A DNA stretch of 64,000 nt from Apostichopus japonicus (taxonomy: Eukaryota > Echinodermata > Holothuroidea > Aspidochirotida > Stichopodidae), in assembly GCF_037975245.1 (NCBI RefSeq), contig NC_092568.1:38094501-38158500 (forward strand), in the 5' to 3' direction. Each line of letters opens with the position of its first letter. The first letter of the stretch is position 1. Positions 49,750 to 63,419 of this stretch are shown piece after piece. The position numbers and the translations under genes are program-made. The notes under the pieces were generated by a model. The model made no database searches. It had not been told where the DNA came from and saw only the letters and a list, made by a program, of their open reading frames with translations.

Positions 49750-50484
49750 TTTTTCATTTTTCCTCACCCACAACCGCACCCCTTTCTTTCTTTATTTCTT
49801 TGTCACTATTGTTTTATCCTGTCATTGTTATGAAAAGTTTTTTCCCCCTCCCAAACCCCCCCCCCCCCACCACCACCACCGTTGAAGACATTGACTTGCC
49901 ATGATATACCACTATTGTTGTGTCCTGTCATTGCAATCACAAGTTTTTCTCCAGCTCCCTTTAATTCGAGACAAGTGTATCATTAGGGCTATATATCATT
50001 CCGCATGCATGCACGCTGCACGAGTGTTCTCCCTCAGGAAAAGTGCCGAAAAGAAACAGGAGAACATCTTTCTTGATATGTTCTCAAACAAAATCTCTCG
50101 TTTTTTGTGGCTTGGATGTCGGAGTACACAAAGGGAAGTAAATGTGATGCAGAAATTAGGTCGATTGAGGCAATTTTAGACCACTTTAGGCTTCCCATGA
50201 GCAGCGTACGAACACTATGTTAAGAGGTTTGTTCACAAGTCGGACGAACGTAGCTAGCTTCAGACTCTCAGTACGGTGAGTGTGCGTGCGTGCGTCAGTC
50301 ATCGGGGCAATCATATCCGGGCGTATATGCTACCATATAGCTTCTCAAGTCATATAACACAATGTACATTGTTTAGTTTAATGGGATAAGTAACCATATA
50401 GGTGGTCTAGAGTTGAATATTCAACTTTGCAAAATAAGTCTCGGGGCGGGCGGGTATAAAAAGCTTAAATTTCATCTTTCTAAT

Positions 50485-50602
50485 GTCTACGACCATATCA
50501 CGTTGAATATACCGGTTCTCGTCCGATCACCGAAGTCAAGCAGCGTCGAGCCTAGTCAGTACTTGGATGGGTGACCGCCTGGGAATACTAGGTGCCGTAG
50601 AC
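50485..50602 (+). rRNA. 5S rRNA, copy 60
   Basis: Reads identical to copy 1. Three-A spacer, C13; unit 852 bp. Confidence 0.98.
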
Positions 50603-51336
50603 TTTTTCATTTTTCCTCACCCACAACCGCACCCCTTTCTTTCTTTATTTCTTTGTCACTATTGTTTTATCCTGTCATTGTTATGAAAAGTTTTTCCCCC
50701 TCCCAAACCCCCCCCCCCCCACCACCACCACCGTTGAAGACATTGACTTGCCATGATATACCACTATTGTTGTGTCCTGTCATTGCAATCACAAGTTTTT
50801 CTCCAGCTCCCTTTAATTCGAGACAAGTGTATCATTAGGGCTATATATCATTCCGCATGCATGCACGCTGCACGAGTGTTCTCCCTCAGGAAAAGTGCCG
50901 AAAAGAAACAGGAGAACATCTTTCTTGATATGTTCTCAAACAAAATCTCTCGTTTTTTGTGGCTTGGATGTCGGAGTACACAAAGGGAAGTAAATGTGAT
51001 GCAGAAATTAGGTCGATTGAGGCAATTTTAGACCACTTTAGGCTTCCCATGAGCAGCGTACGAACACTATGTTAAGAGGTTTGTTCACAAGTCGGACGAA
51101 CGTAGCTAGCTTCAGACTCTCAGTACGGTGAGTGTGCGTGCGTGCGTCAGTCATCGGGGCAATCATATCCGGGCGTATATGCTACCATATAGCTTCTCAA
51201 GTCATATAACACAATGTACATTGTTTAGTTTAATGGGATAAGTAACCATATAGGTGGTCTAGAGTTGAATATTCAACTTTGCAAAATAAGTCTCGGGGCG
51301 GGCGGGTATAAAAAGCTTAAATTTCATCTTTCTAAT

Positions 51337-51454
51337 GTCTACGACCATATCACGTTGAATATACCGGTTCTCGTCCGATCACCGAAGTCAAGCAGCGTCG
51401 AGCCTAGTCAGTACTTGGATGGGTGACCGCCTGGGAATACTAGGTGCCGTAGAC
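51337..51454 (+). rRNA. 5S rRNA, copy 61
   Basis: Reads identical to copy 1. Three-A spacer, C12; the spacer ends with a GC box one G short (near 52146); unit 850 bp. Confidence 0.98.
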
Positions 51455-52186
51455 TTTTTCATTTTTCCTCACCCACAACCGCACCCCTTTCTTTCTTTAT
51501 TTCTTTGTCACTATTGTTTTATCCTGTCATTGTTATGAAAAGTTTTTCCCCCTCCCAAACCCCCCCCCCCCACCACCACCACCGTTGAAGACATTGACTT
51601 GCCATGATATACCACTATTGTTGTGTCCTGTCATTGCAATCACAAGTTTTTCTCCAGCTCCCTTTAATTCGAGACAAGTGTATCATTAGGGCTATATATC
51701 ATTCCGCATGCATGCACGCTGCACGAGTGTTCTCCCTCAGGAAAAGTGCCGAAAAGAAACAGGAGAACATCTTTCTTGATATGTTCTCAAACAAAATCTC
51801 TCGTTTTTTGTGGCTTGGATGTCGGAGTACACAAAGGGAAGTAAATGTGATGCAGAAATTAGGTCGATTGAGGCAATTTTAGACCACTTTAGGCTTCCCA
51901 TGAGCAGCGTACGAACACTATGTTAAGAGGTTTGTTCACAAGTCGGACGAACGTAGCTAGCTTCAGACTCTCAGTACGGTGAGTGTGCGTGCGTGCGTCA
52001 GTCATCGGGGCAATCATATCCGGGCGTATATGCTACCATATAGCTTCTCAAGTCATATAACACAATGTACATTGTTTAGTTTAATGGGATAAGTAACCAT
52101 ATAGGTGGTCTAGAGTTGAATATTCAACTTTGCAAAATAAGTCTCGGGCGGGCGGGTATAAAAAGCTTAAATTTCATCTTTCTAAT

Positions 52187-52304
52187 GTCTACGACCATAT
52201 CACGTTGAATATACCGGTTCTCGTCCGATCACCGAAGTCAAGCAGCGTCGAGCCTAGTCAGTACTTGGATGGGTGACCGCCTGGGAATACTAGGTGCCGT
52301 AGAC
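52187..52304 (+). rRNA. 5S rRNA, copy 62
   Basis: Gene identical to copy 1; the GC box upstream is one G shorter than in other units. Last + strand gene. Its spacer (C13) runs into the N gap after the next TATA-like box, so a further + strand gene is probably hidden in the gap. Confidence 0.98.
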
Positions 52305-53025
52305 TTTTTCATTTTTCCTCACCCACAACCGCACCCCTTTCTTTCTTTATTTCTTTGTCACTATTGTTTTATCCTGTCATTGTTATGAAAAGTTTTTCCC
52401 CCTCCCAAACCCCCCCCCCCCCACCACCACCACCGTTGAAGACATTGACTTGCCATGATATACCACTATTGTTGTGTCCTGTCATTGCAATCACAAGTTT
52501 TTCTCCAGCTCCCTTTAATTCGAGACAAGTGTATCATTAGGGCTATATATCATTCCGCATGCATGCACGCTGCACGAGTGTTCTCCCTCAGGAAAAGTGC
52601 CGAAAAGAAACAGGAGAACATCTTTCTTGATATGTTCTCAAACAAAATCTCTCGTTTTTTGTGGCTTGGATGTCGGAGTACACAAAGGGAAGTAAATGTG
52701 ATGCAGAAATTAGGTCGATTGAGGCAATTTTAGACCACTTTAGGCTTCCCATGAGCAGCGTACGAACACTATGTTAAGAGGTTTGTTCACAAGTCGGACG
52801 AACGTAGCTAGCTTCAGACTCTCAGTACGGTGAGTGTGCGTGCGTGCGTCAGTCATCGGGGCAATCATATCCGGGCGTATATGCTACCATATAGCTTCTC
52901 AAGTCATATAACACAATGTACATTGTTTAGTTTAATGGGATAAGTAACCATATAGGTGGTCTAGAGTTGAATATTCAACTTTGCAAAATAAGTCTCGGGG
53001 CGGGCGGGTATAAAAAGCTTAAATT

Positions 53026-53125
53026 NNNNNNNNNNNNNNNNNNNNNNNNNNNNNNNNNNNNNNNNNNNNNNNNNNNNNNNNNNNNNNNNNNNNNNNNNNN
53101 NNNNNNNNNNNNNNNNNNNNNNNNN
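53026..53125. other. Assembly gap (100 N)
   Basis: Exactly 100 N, a length commonly used as a placeholder for a gap of unknown size. Left flank: the + strand spacer just after the TATA-like box. Right flank: reverse complement of the region downstream of a 5S gene. The array changes orientation across it. Confidence 0.99.
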
Positions 53126-53194
53126 GATAAAACAATAGTGACAAAGAAATAAAGAAAGAAAGGGGTGCGGTTGTGGGTGAGGAAAAATGAAAAA

Positions 53195-53312
53195 GTCTAC
53201 GGCACCTAGTATTCCCAGGCGGTCACCCATCCAAGTACTGACTAGGCTCGACGCTGCTTGACTTCGGTGATCGGACGAGAACCGGTATATTCAACGTGAT
53301 ATGGTCGTAGAC
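53195..53312 (-). rRNA. 5S rRNA, inverted copy 1
   Basis: Reverse complement identical to copy 1. Its terminators and 69 bp of downstream sequence lie between it and the N gap, so it is transcribed towards the gap. Confidence 0.98.
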
Positions 53313-54047
53313 ATTAGAAAGATGAAATTTAAGCTTTTTATACCCGCCCGCCCCGAGACTTATTTTGCAAAGTTGAATATTCAACTCTAGACCACCTATA
53401 TGGTTACTTATCCCATTAAACTAAACAATGTACATTGTGTTATATGACTTGAGAAGCTATATGGTAGCATATACGCCCGGATATGATTGCCCCGATGACT
53501 GACGCACGCACGCACACTCACCGTACTGAGAGTCTGAAGCTAGCTACGTTCGTCCGACTTGTGAACAAACCTCTTAACATAGTGTTCGTACGCTGCTCAT
53601 GGGAAGCCTAAAGTGGTCTAAAATTGCCTCAATCGACCTAATTTCTGCATCACATTTACTTCCCTTTGTGTACTCCGACATCCAAGCCACAAAAAACGAG
53701 AGATTTTGTTTGAGAACATATCAAGAAAGATGTTCTCCTGTTTCTTTTCGGCACTTTTCCTGAGGGAGAACACTCGTGCAGCGTGCATGCATGCGGAATG
53801 ATATATAGCCCTAATGATACACTTGTCTCGAATTAAAGGGAGCTGGAGAAAAACTTGTGATTGCAATGACAGGACACAACAATAGTGGTATATCATGGCA
53901 AGTCAATGTCTTCAACGGTGGTGGTGGTGGGGGGGGGGGGGGTTTGGGAGGGGGAAAAACTTTTCATAACAATGACAGGATAAAACAATAGTGACAAAGA
54001 AATAAAGAAAGAAAGGGGTGCGGTTGTGGGTGAGGAAAAATGAAAAA

Positions 54048-54165
54048 GTCTACGGCACCTAGTATTCCCAGGCGGTCACCCATCCAAGTACTGACTAGGC
54101 TCGACGCTGCTTGACTTCGGTGATCGGACGAGAACCGGTATATTCAACGTGATATGGTCGTAGAC
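54048..54165 (-). rRNA. 5S rRNA, inverted copy 2
   Basis: Identical to copy 1 on the - strand. Downstream spacer three-A, C14; 853 bp from the previous gene start. Confidence 0.98.
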
Positions 54166-54899
54166 ATTAGAAAGATGAAATTTAAGCTTTTTATACCCGC
54201 CCGCCCCGAGACTTATTTTGCAAAGTTGAATATTCAACTCTAGACCACCTATATGGTTACTTATCCCATTAAACTAAACAATGTACATTGTGTTATATGA
54301 CTTGAGAAGCTATATGGTAGCATATACGCCCGGATATGATTGCCCCGATGACTGACGCACGCACGCACACTCACCGTACTGAGAGTCTGAAGCTAGCTAC
54401 GTTCGTCCGACTTGTGAACAAACCTCTTAACATAGTGTTCGTACGCTGCTCATGGGAAGCCTAAAGTGGTCTAAAATTGCCTCAATCGACCTAATTTCTG
54501 CATCACATTTACTTCCCTTTGTGTACTCCGACATCCAAGCCACAAAAAACGAGAGATTTTGTTTGAGAACATATCAAGAAAGATGTTCTCCTGTTTCTTT
54601 TCGGCACTTTTCCTGAGGGAGAACACTCGTGCAGCGTGCATGCATGCGGAATGATATATAGCCCTAATGATACACTTGTCTCGAATTAAAGGGAGCTGGA
54701 GAAAAACTTGTGATTGCAATGACAGGACACAACAATAGTGGTATATCATGGCAAGTCAATGTCTTCAACGGTGGTGGTGGTGGGGGGGGGGGGGTTTGGG
54801 AGGGGGAAAAACTTTTCATAACAATGACAGGATAAAACAATAGTGACAAAGAAATAAAGAAAGAAAGGGGTGCGGTTGTGGGTGAGGAAAAATGAAAAA

Positions 54900-55017
54900 G
54901 TCTACGGCACCTAGTATTCCCAGGCGGTCACCCATCCAAGTACTGACTAGGCTCGACGCTGCTTGACTTCGGTGATCGGACGAGAACCGGTATATTCAAC
55001 GTGATATGGTCGTAGAC
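54900..55017 (-). rRNA. 5S rRNA, inverted copy 3
   Basis: Identical to copy 1 on the - strand. Downstream spacer C13; 852 bp spacing. Confidence 0.98.
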
Positions 55018-55752
55018 ATTAGAAAGATGAAATTTAAGCTTTTTATACCCGCCCGCCCCGAGACTTATTTTGCAAAGTTGAATATTCAACTCTAGACCAC
55101 CTATATGGTTACTTATCCCATTAAACTAAACAATGTACATTGTGTTATATGACTTGAGAAGCTATATGGTAGCATATACGCCCGGATATGATTGCCCCGA
55201 TGACTGACGCACGCACGCACACTCACCGTACTGAGAGTCTGAAGCTAGCTACGTTCGTCCGACTTGTGAACAAACCTCTTAACATAGTGTTCGTACGCTG
55301 CTCATGGGAAGCCTAAAGTGGTCTAAAATTGCCTCAATCGACCTAATTTCTGCATCACATTTACTTCCCTTTGTGTACTCCGACATCCAAGCCACAAAAA
55401 ACGAGAGATTTTGTTTGAGAACATATCAAGAAAGATGTTCTCCTGTTTCTTTTCGGCACTTTTCCTGAGGGAGAACACTCGTGCAGCGTGCATGCATGCG
55501 GAATGATATATAGCCCTAATGATACACTTGTCTCGAATTAAAGGGAGCTGGAGAAAAACTTGTGATTGCAATGACAGGACACAACAATAGTGGTATATCA
55601 TGGCAAGTCAATGTCTTCAACGGTGGTGGTGGTGGGGGGGGGGGGGGTTTGGGAGGGGGAAAAACTTTTCATAACAATGACAGGATAAAACAATAGTGAC
55701 AAAGAAATAAAGAAAGAAAGGGGTGCGGTTGTGGGTGAGGAAAAATGAAAAA

Positions 55753-55870
55753 GTCTACGGCACCTAGTATTCCCAGGCGGTCACCCATCCAAGTACTGAC
55801 TAGGCTCGACGCTGCTTGACTTCGGTGATCGGACGAGAACCGGTATATTCAACGTGATATGGTCGTAGAC
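55753..55870 (-). rRNA. 5S rRNA, inverted copy 4
   Basis: Identical to copy 1 on the - strand. Downstream spacer C14; 853 bp spacing. Confidence 0.98.
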
Positions 55871-56606
55871 ATTAGAAAGATGAAATTTAAGCTTTTTATA
55901 CCCGCCCGCCCCGAGACTTATTTTGCAAAGTTGAATATTCAACTCTAGACCACCTATATGGTTACTTATCCCATTAAACTAAACAATGTACATTGTGTTA
56001 TATGACTTGAGAAGCTATATGGTAGCATATACGCCCGGATATGATTGCCCCGATGACTGACGCACGCACGCACACTCACCGTACTGAGAGTCTGAAGCTA
56101 GCTACGTTCGTCCGACTTGTGAACAAACCTCTTAACATAGTGTTCGTACGCTGCTCATGGGAAGCCTAAAGTGGTCTAAAATTGCCTCAATCGACCTAAT
56201 TTCTGCATCACATTTACTTCCCTTTGTGTACTCCGACATCCAAGCCACAAAAAACGAGAGATTTTGTTTGAGAACATATCAAGAAAGATGTTCTCCTGTT
56301 TCTTTTCGGCACTTTTCCTGAGGGAGAACACTCGTGCAGCGTGCATGCATGCGGAATGATATATAGCCCTAATGATACACTTGTCTCGAATTAAAGGGAG
56401 CTGGAGAAAAACTTGTGATTGCAATGACAGGACACAACAATAGTGGTATATCATGGCAAGTCAATGTCTTCAACGGTGGTGGTGGTGGGGGGGGGGGGGG
56501 GTTTGGGAGGGGGAAAAACTTTTCATAACAATGACAGGATAAAACAATAGTGACAAAGAAATAAAGAAAGAAAGGGGTGCGGTTGTGGGTGAGGAAAAAT
56601 GAAAAA

Positions 56607-56724
56607 GTCTACGGCACCTAGTATTCCCAGGCGGTCACCCATCCAAGTACTGACTAGGCTCGACGCTGCTTGACTTCGGTGATCGGACGAGAACCGGTAT
56701 ATTCAACGTGATATGGTCGTAGAC
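56607..56724 (-). rRNA. 5S rRNA, inverted copy 5
   Basis: Identical to copy 1 on the - strand. Downstream spacer C15, the longest C tract outside the error-rich patch; 854 bp spacing. Confidence 0.98.
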
Positions 56725-57458
56725 ATTAGAAAGATGAAATTTAAGCTTTTTATACCCGCCCGCCCCGAGACTTATTTTGCAAAGTTGAATATTCAACTCT
56801 AGACCACCTATATGGTTACTTATCCCATTAAACTAAACAATGTACATTGTGTTATATGACTTGAGAAGCTATATGGTAGCATATACGCCCGGATATGATT
56901 GCCCCGATGACTGACGCACGCACGCACACTCACCGTACTGAGAGTCTGAAGCTAGCTACGTTCGTCCGACTTGTGAACAAACCTCTTAACATAGTGTTCG
57001 TACGCTGCTCATGGGAAGCCTAAAGTGGTCTAAAATTGCCTCAATCGACCTAATTTCTGCATCACATTTACTTCCCTTTGTGTACTCCGACATCCAAGCC
57101 ACAAAAAACGAGAGATTTTGTTTGAGAACATATCAAGAAAGATGTTCTCCTGTTTCTTTTCGGCACTTTTCCTGAGGGAGAACACTCGTGCAGCGTGCAT
57201 GCATGCGGAATGATATATAGCCCTAATGATACACTTGTCTCGAATTAAAGGGAGCTGGAGAAAAACTTGTGATTGCAATGACAGGACACAACAATAGTGG
57301 TATATCATGGCAAGTCAATGTCTTCAACGGTGGTGGTGGTGGGGGGGGGGGGGTTTGGGAGGGGGAAAAACTTTTCATAACAATGACAGGATAAAACAAT
57401 AGTGACAAAGAAATAAAGAAAGAAAGGGGTGCGGTTGTGGGTGAGGAAAAATGAAAAA

Positions 57459-57576
57459 GTCTACGGCACCTAGTATTCCCAGGCGGTCACCCATCCAAGT
57501 ACTGACTAGGCTCGACGCTGCTTGACTTCGGTGATCGGACGAGAACCGGTATATTCAACGTGATATGGTCGTAGAC
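57459..57576 (-). rRNA. 5S rRNA, inverted copy 6
   Basis: Identical to copy 1 on the - strand. Downstream spacer C13; 852 bp spacing. Confidence 0.98.
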
Positions 57577-58309
57577 ATTAGAAAGATGAAATTTAAGCTT
57601 TTTATACCCGCCCGCCCCGAGACTTATTTTGCAAAGTTGAATATTCAACTCTAGACCACCTATATGGTTACTTATCCCATTAAACTAAACAATGTACATT
57701 GTGTTATATGACTTGAGAAGCTATATGGTAGCATATACGCCCGGATATGATTGCCCCGATGACTGACGCACGCACGCACACTCACCGTACTGAGAGTCTG
57801 AAGCTAGCTACGTTCGTCCGACTTGTGAACAAACCTCTTAACATAGTGTTCGTACGCTGCTCATGGGAAGCCTAAAGTGGTCTAAAATTGCCTCAATCGA
57901 CCTAATTTCTGCATCACATTTACTTCCCTTTGTGTACTCCGACATCCAAGCCACAAAAAACGAGAGATTTTGTTTGAGAACATATCAAGAAAGATGTTCT
58001 CCTGTTTCTTTTCGGCACTTTTCCTGAGGGAGAACACTCGTGCAGCGTGCATGCATGCGGAATGATATATAGCCCTAATGATACACTTGTCTCGAATTAA
58101 AGGGAGCTGGAGAAAAACTTGTGATTGCAATGACAGGACACAACAATAGTGGTATATCATGGCAAGTCAATGTCTTCAACGGTGGTGGTGGTGGGGGGGG
58201 GGGGTTTGGGAGGGGGAAAAACTTTTCATAACAATGACAGGATAAAACAATAGTGACAAAGAAATAAAGAAAGAAAGGGGTGCGGTTGTGGGTGAGGAAA
58301 AATGAAAAA

Positions 58310-58427
58310 GTCTACGGCACCTAGTATTCCCAGGCGGTCACCCATCCAAGTACTGACTAGGCTCGACGCTGCTTGACTTCGGTGATCGGACGAGAACCGG
58401 TATATTCAACGTGATATGGTCGTAGAC
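58310..58427 (-). rRNA. 5S rRNA, inverted copy 7
   Basis: Identical to copy 1 on the - strand. Downstream spacer C12; 851 bp spacing. Confidence 0.98.
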
Positions 58428-59160
58428 ATTAGAAAGATGAAATTTAAGCTTTTTATACCCGCCCGCCCCGAGACTTATTTTGCAAAGTTGAATATTCAAC
58501 TCTAGACCACCTATATGGTTACTTATCCCATTAAACTAAACAATGTACATTGTGTTATATGACTTGAGAAGCTATATGGTAGCATATACGCCCGGATATG
58601 ATTGCCCCGATGACTGACGCACGCACGCACACTCACCGTACTGAGAGTCTGAAGCTAGCTACGTTCGTCCGACTTGTGAACAAACCTCTTAACATAGTGT
58701 TCGTACGCTGCTCATGGGAAGCCTAAAGTGGTCTAAAATTGCCTCAATCGACCTAATTTCTGCATCACATTTACTTCCCTTTGTGTACTCCGACATCCAA
58801 GCCACAAAAAACGAGAGATTTTGTTTGAGAACATATCAAGAAAGATGTTCTCCTGTTTCTTTTCGGCACTTTTCCTGAGGGAGAACACTCGTGCAGCGTG
58901 CATGCATGCGGAATGATATATAGCCCTAATGATACACTTGTCTCGAATTAAAGGGAGCTGGAGAAAAACTTGTGATTGCAATGACAGGACACAACAATAG
59001 TGGTATATCATGGCAAGTCAATGTCTTCAACGGTGGTGGTGGTGGGGGGGGGGGGTTTGGGAGGGGGAAAAACTTTTCATAACAATGACAGGATAAAACA
59101 ATAGTGACAAAGAAATAAAGAAAGAAAGGGGTGCGGTTGTGGGTGAGGAAAAATGAAAAA

Positions 59161-59278
59161 GTCTACGGCACCTAGTATTCCCAGGCGGTCACCCATCCAA
59201 GTACTGACTAGGCTCGACGCTGCTTGACTTCGGTGATCGGACGAGAACCGGTATATTCAACGTGATATGGTCGTAGAC
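59161..59278 (-). rRNA. 5S rRNA, inverted copy 8
   Basis: Identical to copy 1 on the - strand. Downstream spacer C12; 851 bp spacing. Confidence 0.98.
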
Positions 59279-60012
59279 ATTAGAAAGATGAAATTTAAGC
59301 TTTTTATACCCGCCCGCCCCGAGACTTATTTTGCAAAGTTGAATATTCAACTCTAGACCACCTATATGGTTACTTATCCCATTAAACTAAACAATGTACA
59401 TTGTGTTATATGACTTGAGAAGCTATATGGTAGCATATACGCCCGGATATGATTGCCCCGATGACTGACGCACGCACGCACACTCACCGTACTGAGAGTC
59501 TGAAGCTAGCTACGTTCGTCCGACTTGTGAACAAACCTCTTAACATAGTGTTCGTACGCTGCTCATGGGAAGCCTAAAGTGGTCTAAAATTGCCTCAATC
59601 GACCTAATTTCTGCATCACATTTACTTCCCTTTGTGTACTCCGACATCCAAGCCACAAAAAACGAGAGATTTTGTTTGAGAACATATCAAGAAAGATGTT
59701 CTCCTGTTTCTTTTCGGCACTTTTCCTGAGGGAGAACACTCGTGCAGCGTGCATGCATGCGGAATGATATATAGCCCTAATGATACACTTGTCTCGAATT
59801 AAAGGGAGCTGGAGAAAAACTTGTGATTGCAATGACAGGACACAACAATAGTGGTATATCATGGCAAGTCAATGTCTTCAACGGTGGTGGTGGTGGGGGG
59901 GGGGGGGTTTGGGAGGGGGAAAAACTTTTCATAACAATGACAGGATAAAACAATAGTGACAAAGAAATAAAGAAAGAAAGGGGTGCGGTTGTGGGTGAGG
60001 AAAAATGAAAAA

Positions 60013-60130
60013 GTCTACGGCACCTAGTATTCCCAGGCGGTCACCCATCCAAGTACTGACTAGGCTCGACGCTGCTTGACTTCGGTGATCGGACGAGAAC
60101 CGGTATATTCAACGTGATATGGTCGTAGAC
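60013..60130 (-). rRNA. 5S rRNA, inverted copy 9
   Basis: Identical to copy 1 on the - strand. Downstream spacer C13; 852 bp spacing. Confidence 0.98.
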
Positions 60131-60865
60131 ATTAGAAAGATGAAATTTAAGCTTTTTATACCCGCCCGCCCCGAGACTTATTTTGCAAAGTTGAATATTC
60201 AACTCTAGACCACCTATATGGTTACTTATCCCATTAAACTAAACAATGTACATTGTGTTATATGACTTGAGAAGCTATATGGTAGCATATACGCCCGGAT
60301 ATGATTGCCCCGATGACTGACGCACGCACGCACACTCACCGTACTGAGAGTCTGAAGCTAGCTACGTTCGTCCGACTTGTGAACAAACCTCTTAACATAG
60401 TGTTCGTACGCTGCTCATGGGAAGCCTAAAGTGGTCTAAAATTGCCTCAATCGACCTAATTTCTGCATCACATTTACTTCCCTTTGTGTACTCCGACATC
60501 CAAGCCACAAAAAACGAGAGATTTTGTTTGAGAACATATCAAGAAAGATGTTCTCCTGTTTCTTTTCGGCACTTTTCCTGAGGGAGAACACTCGTGCAGC
60601 GTGCATGCATGCGGAATGATATATAGCCCTAATGATACACTTGTCTCGAATTAAAGGGAGCTGGAGAAAAACTTGTGATTGCAATGACAGGACACAACAA
60701 TAGTGGTATATCATGGCAAGTCAATGTCTTCAACGGTGGTGGTGGTGGGGGGGGGGGGGGTTTGGGAGGGGGAAAAACTTTTCATAACAATGACAGGATA
60801 AAACAATAGTGACAAAGAAATAAAGAAAGAAAGGGGTGCGGTTGTGGGTGAGGAAAAATGAAAAA

Positions 60866-60983
60866 GTCTACGGCACCTAGTATTCCCAGGCGGTCACCCA
60901 TCCAAGTACTGACTAGGCTCGACGCTGCTTGACTTCGGTGATCGGACGAGAACCGGTATATTCAACGTGATATGGTCGTAGAC
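60866..60983 (-). rRNA. 5S rRNA, inverted copy 10
   Basis: Identical to copy 1 on the - strand. Downstream spacer C14; 853 bp spacing. Confidence 0.98.
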
Positions 60984-61717
60984 ATTAGAAAGATGAAATT
61001 TAAGCTTTTTATACCCGCCCGCCCCGAGACTTATTTTGCAAAGTTGAATATTCAACTCTAGACCACCTATATGGTTACTTATCCCATTAAACTAAACAAT
61101 GTACATTGTGTTATATGACTTGAGAAGCTATATGGTAGCATATACGCCCGGATATGATTGCCCCGATGACTGACGCACGCACGCACACTCACCGTACTGA
61201 GAGTCTGAAGCTAGCTACGTTCGTCCGACTTGTGAACAAACCTCTTAACATAGTGTTCGTACGCTGCTCATGGGAAGCCTAAAGTGGTCTAAAATTGCCT
61301 CAATCGACCTAATTTCTGCATCACATTTACTTCCCTTTGTGTACTCCGACATCCAAGCCACAAAAAACGAGAGATTTTGTTTGAGAACATATCAAGAAAG
61401 ATGTTCTCCTGTTTCTTTTCGGCACTTTTCCTGAGGGAGAACACTCGTGCAGCGTGCATGCATGCGGAATGATATATAGCCCTAATGATACACTTGTCTC
61501 GAATTAAAGGGAGCTGGAGAAAAACTTGTGATTGCAATGACAGGACACAACAATAGTGGTATATCATGGCAAGTCAATGTCTTCAACGGTGGTGGTGGTG
61601 GGGGGGGGGGGGTTTGGGAGGGGGAAAAACTTTTCATAACAATGACAGGATAAAACAATAGTGACAAAGAAATAAAGAAAGAAAGGGGTGCGGTTGTGGG
61701 TGAGGAAAAATGAAAAA

Positions 61718-61835
61718 GTCTACGGCACCTAGTATTCCCAGGCGGTCACCCATCCAAGTACTGACTAGGCTCGACGCTGCTTGACTTCGGTGATCGGACG
61801 AGAACCGGTATATTCAACGTGATATGGTCGTAGAC
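61718..61835 (-). rRNA. 5S rRNA, inverted copy 11
   Basis: Identical to copy 1 on the - strand. Downstream spacer C13; 852 bp spacing. Confidence 0.98.
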
Positions 61836-62568
61836 ATTAGAAAGATGAAATTTAAGCTTTTTATACCCGCCCGCCCCGAGACTTATTTTGCAAAGTTGAA
61901 TATTCAACTCTAGACCACCTATATGGTTACTTATCCCATTAAACTAAACAATGTACATTGTGTTATATGACTTGAGAAGCTATATGGTAGCATATACGCC
62001 CGGATATGATTGCCCCGATGACTGACGCACGCACGCACACTCACCGTACTGAGAGTCTGAAGCTAGCTACGTTCGTCCGACTTGTGAACAAACCTCTTAA
62101 CATAGTGTTCGTACGCTGCTCATGGGAAGCCTAAAGTGGTCTAAAATTGCCTCAATCGACCTAATTTCTGCATCACATTTACTTCCCTTTGTGTACTCCG
62201 ACATCCAAGCCACAAAAAACGAGAGATTTTGTTTGAGAACATATCAAGAAAGATGTTCTCCTGTTTCTTTTCGGCACTTTTCCTGAGGGAGAACACTCGT
62301 GCAGCGTGCATGCATGCGGAATGATATATAGCCCTAATGATACACTTGTCTCGAATTAAAGGGAGCTGGAGAAAAACTTGTGATTGCAATGACAGGACAC
62401 AACAATAGTGGTATATCATGGCAAGTCAATGTCTTCAACGGTGGTGGTGGTGGGGGGGGGGGGTTTGGGAGGGGGAAAAACTTTTCATAACAATGACAGG
62501 ATAAAACAATAGTGACAAAGAAATAAAGAAAGAAAGGGGTGCGGTTGTGGGTGAGGAAAAATGAAAAA

Positions 62569-62686
62569 GTCTACGGCACCTAGTATTCCCAGGCGGTCAC
62601 CCATCCAAGTACTGACTAGGCTCGACGCTGCTTGACTTCGGTGATCGGACGAGAACCGGTATATTCAACGTGATATGGTCGTAGAC
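62569..62686 (-). rRNA. 5S rRNA, inverted copy 12
   Basis: Identical to copy 1 on the - strand. Downstream spacer C12; 851 bp spacing. Confidence 0.98.
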
Positions 62687-63419
62687 ATTAGAAAGATGAA
62701 ATTTAAGCTTTTTATACCCGCCCGCCCCGAGACTTATTTTGCAAAGTTGAATATTCAACTCTAGACCACCTATATGGTTACTTATCCCATTAAACTAAAC
62801 AATGTACATTGTGTTATATGACTTGAGAAGCTATATGGTAGCATATACGCCCGGATATGATTGCCCCGATGACTGACGCACGCACGCACACTCACCGTAC
62901 TGAGAGTCTGAAGCTAGCTACGTTCGTCCGACTTGTGAACAAACCTCTTAACATAGTGTTCGTACGCTGCTCATGGGAAGCCTAAAGTGGTCTAAAATTG
63001 CCTCAATCGACCTAATTTCTGCATCACATTTACTTCCCTTTGTGTACTCCGACATCCAAGCCACAAAAAACGAGAGATTTTGTTTGAGAACATATCAAGA
63101 AAGATGTTCTCCTGTTTCTTTTCGGCACTTTTCCTGAGGGAGAACACTCGTGCAGCGTGCATGCATGCGGAATGATATATAGCCCTAATGATACACTTGT
63201 CTCGAATTAAAGGGAGCTGGAGAAAAACTTGTGATTGCAATGACAGGACACAACAATAGTGGTATATCATGGCAAGTCAATGTCTTCAACGGTGGTGGTG
63301 GTGGGGGGGGGGGGTTTGGGAGGGGGAAAAACTTTTCATAACAATGACAGGATAAAACAATAGTGACAAAGAAATAAAGAAAGAAAGGGGTGCGGTTGTG
63401 GGTGAGGAAAAATGAAAAA

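Larger units (their letters stand above)
1..53025 (+). repeat. 5S rDNA tandem array, direct arm
   Basis: Sixty-two head-to-tail units, 5S gene plus spacer, each 847-864 bp apart from one deleted unit of 598 bp. Outside 15.07-22.90 kb the units read as identical except for the poly-C length and a handful of point changes. Such uniformity is what concerted evolution of a tandem array produces. The arm enters the window inside a spacer and stops at the N run, 13 bases before the expected start of a 63rd gene. Confidence 0.98.

Noticed and set aside
52961-53230. Frames crossing the N run
   Set aside because: They depend on translating unknown bases and lie in 5S and spacer sequence.
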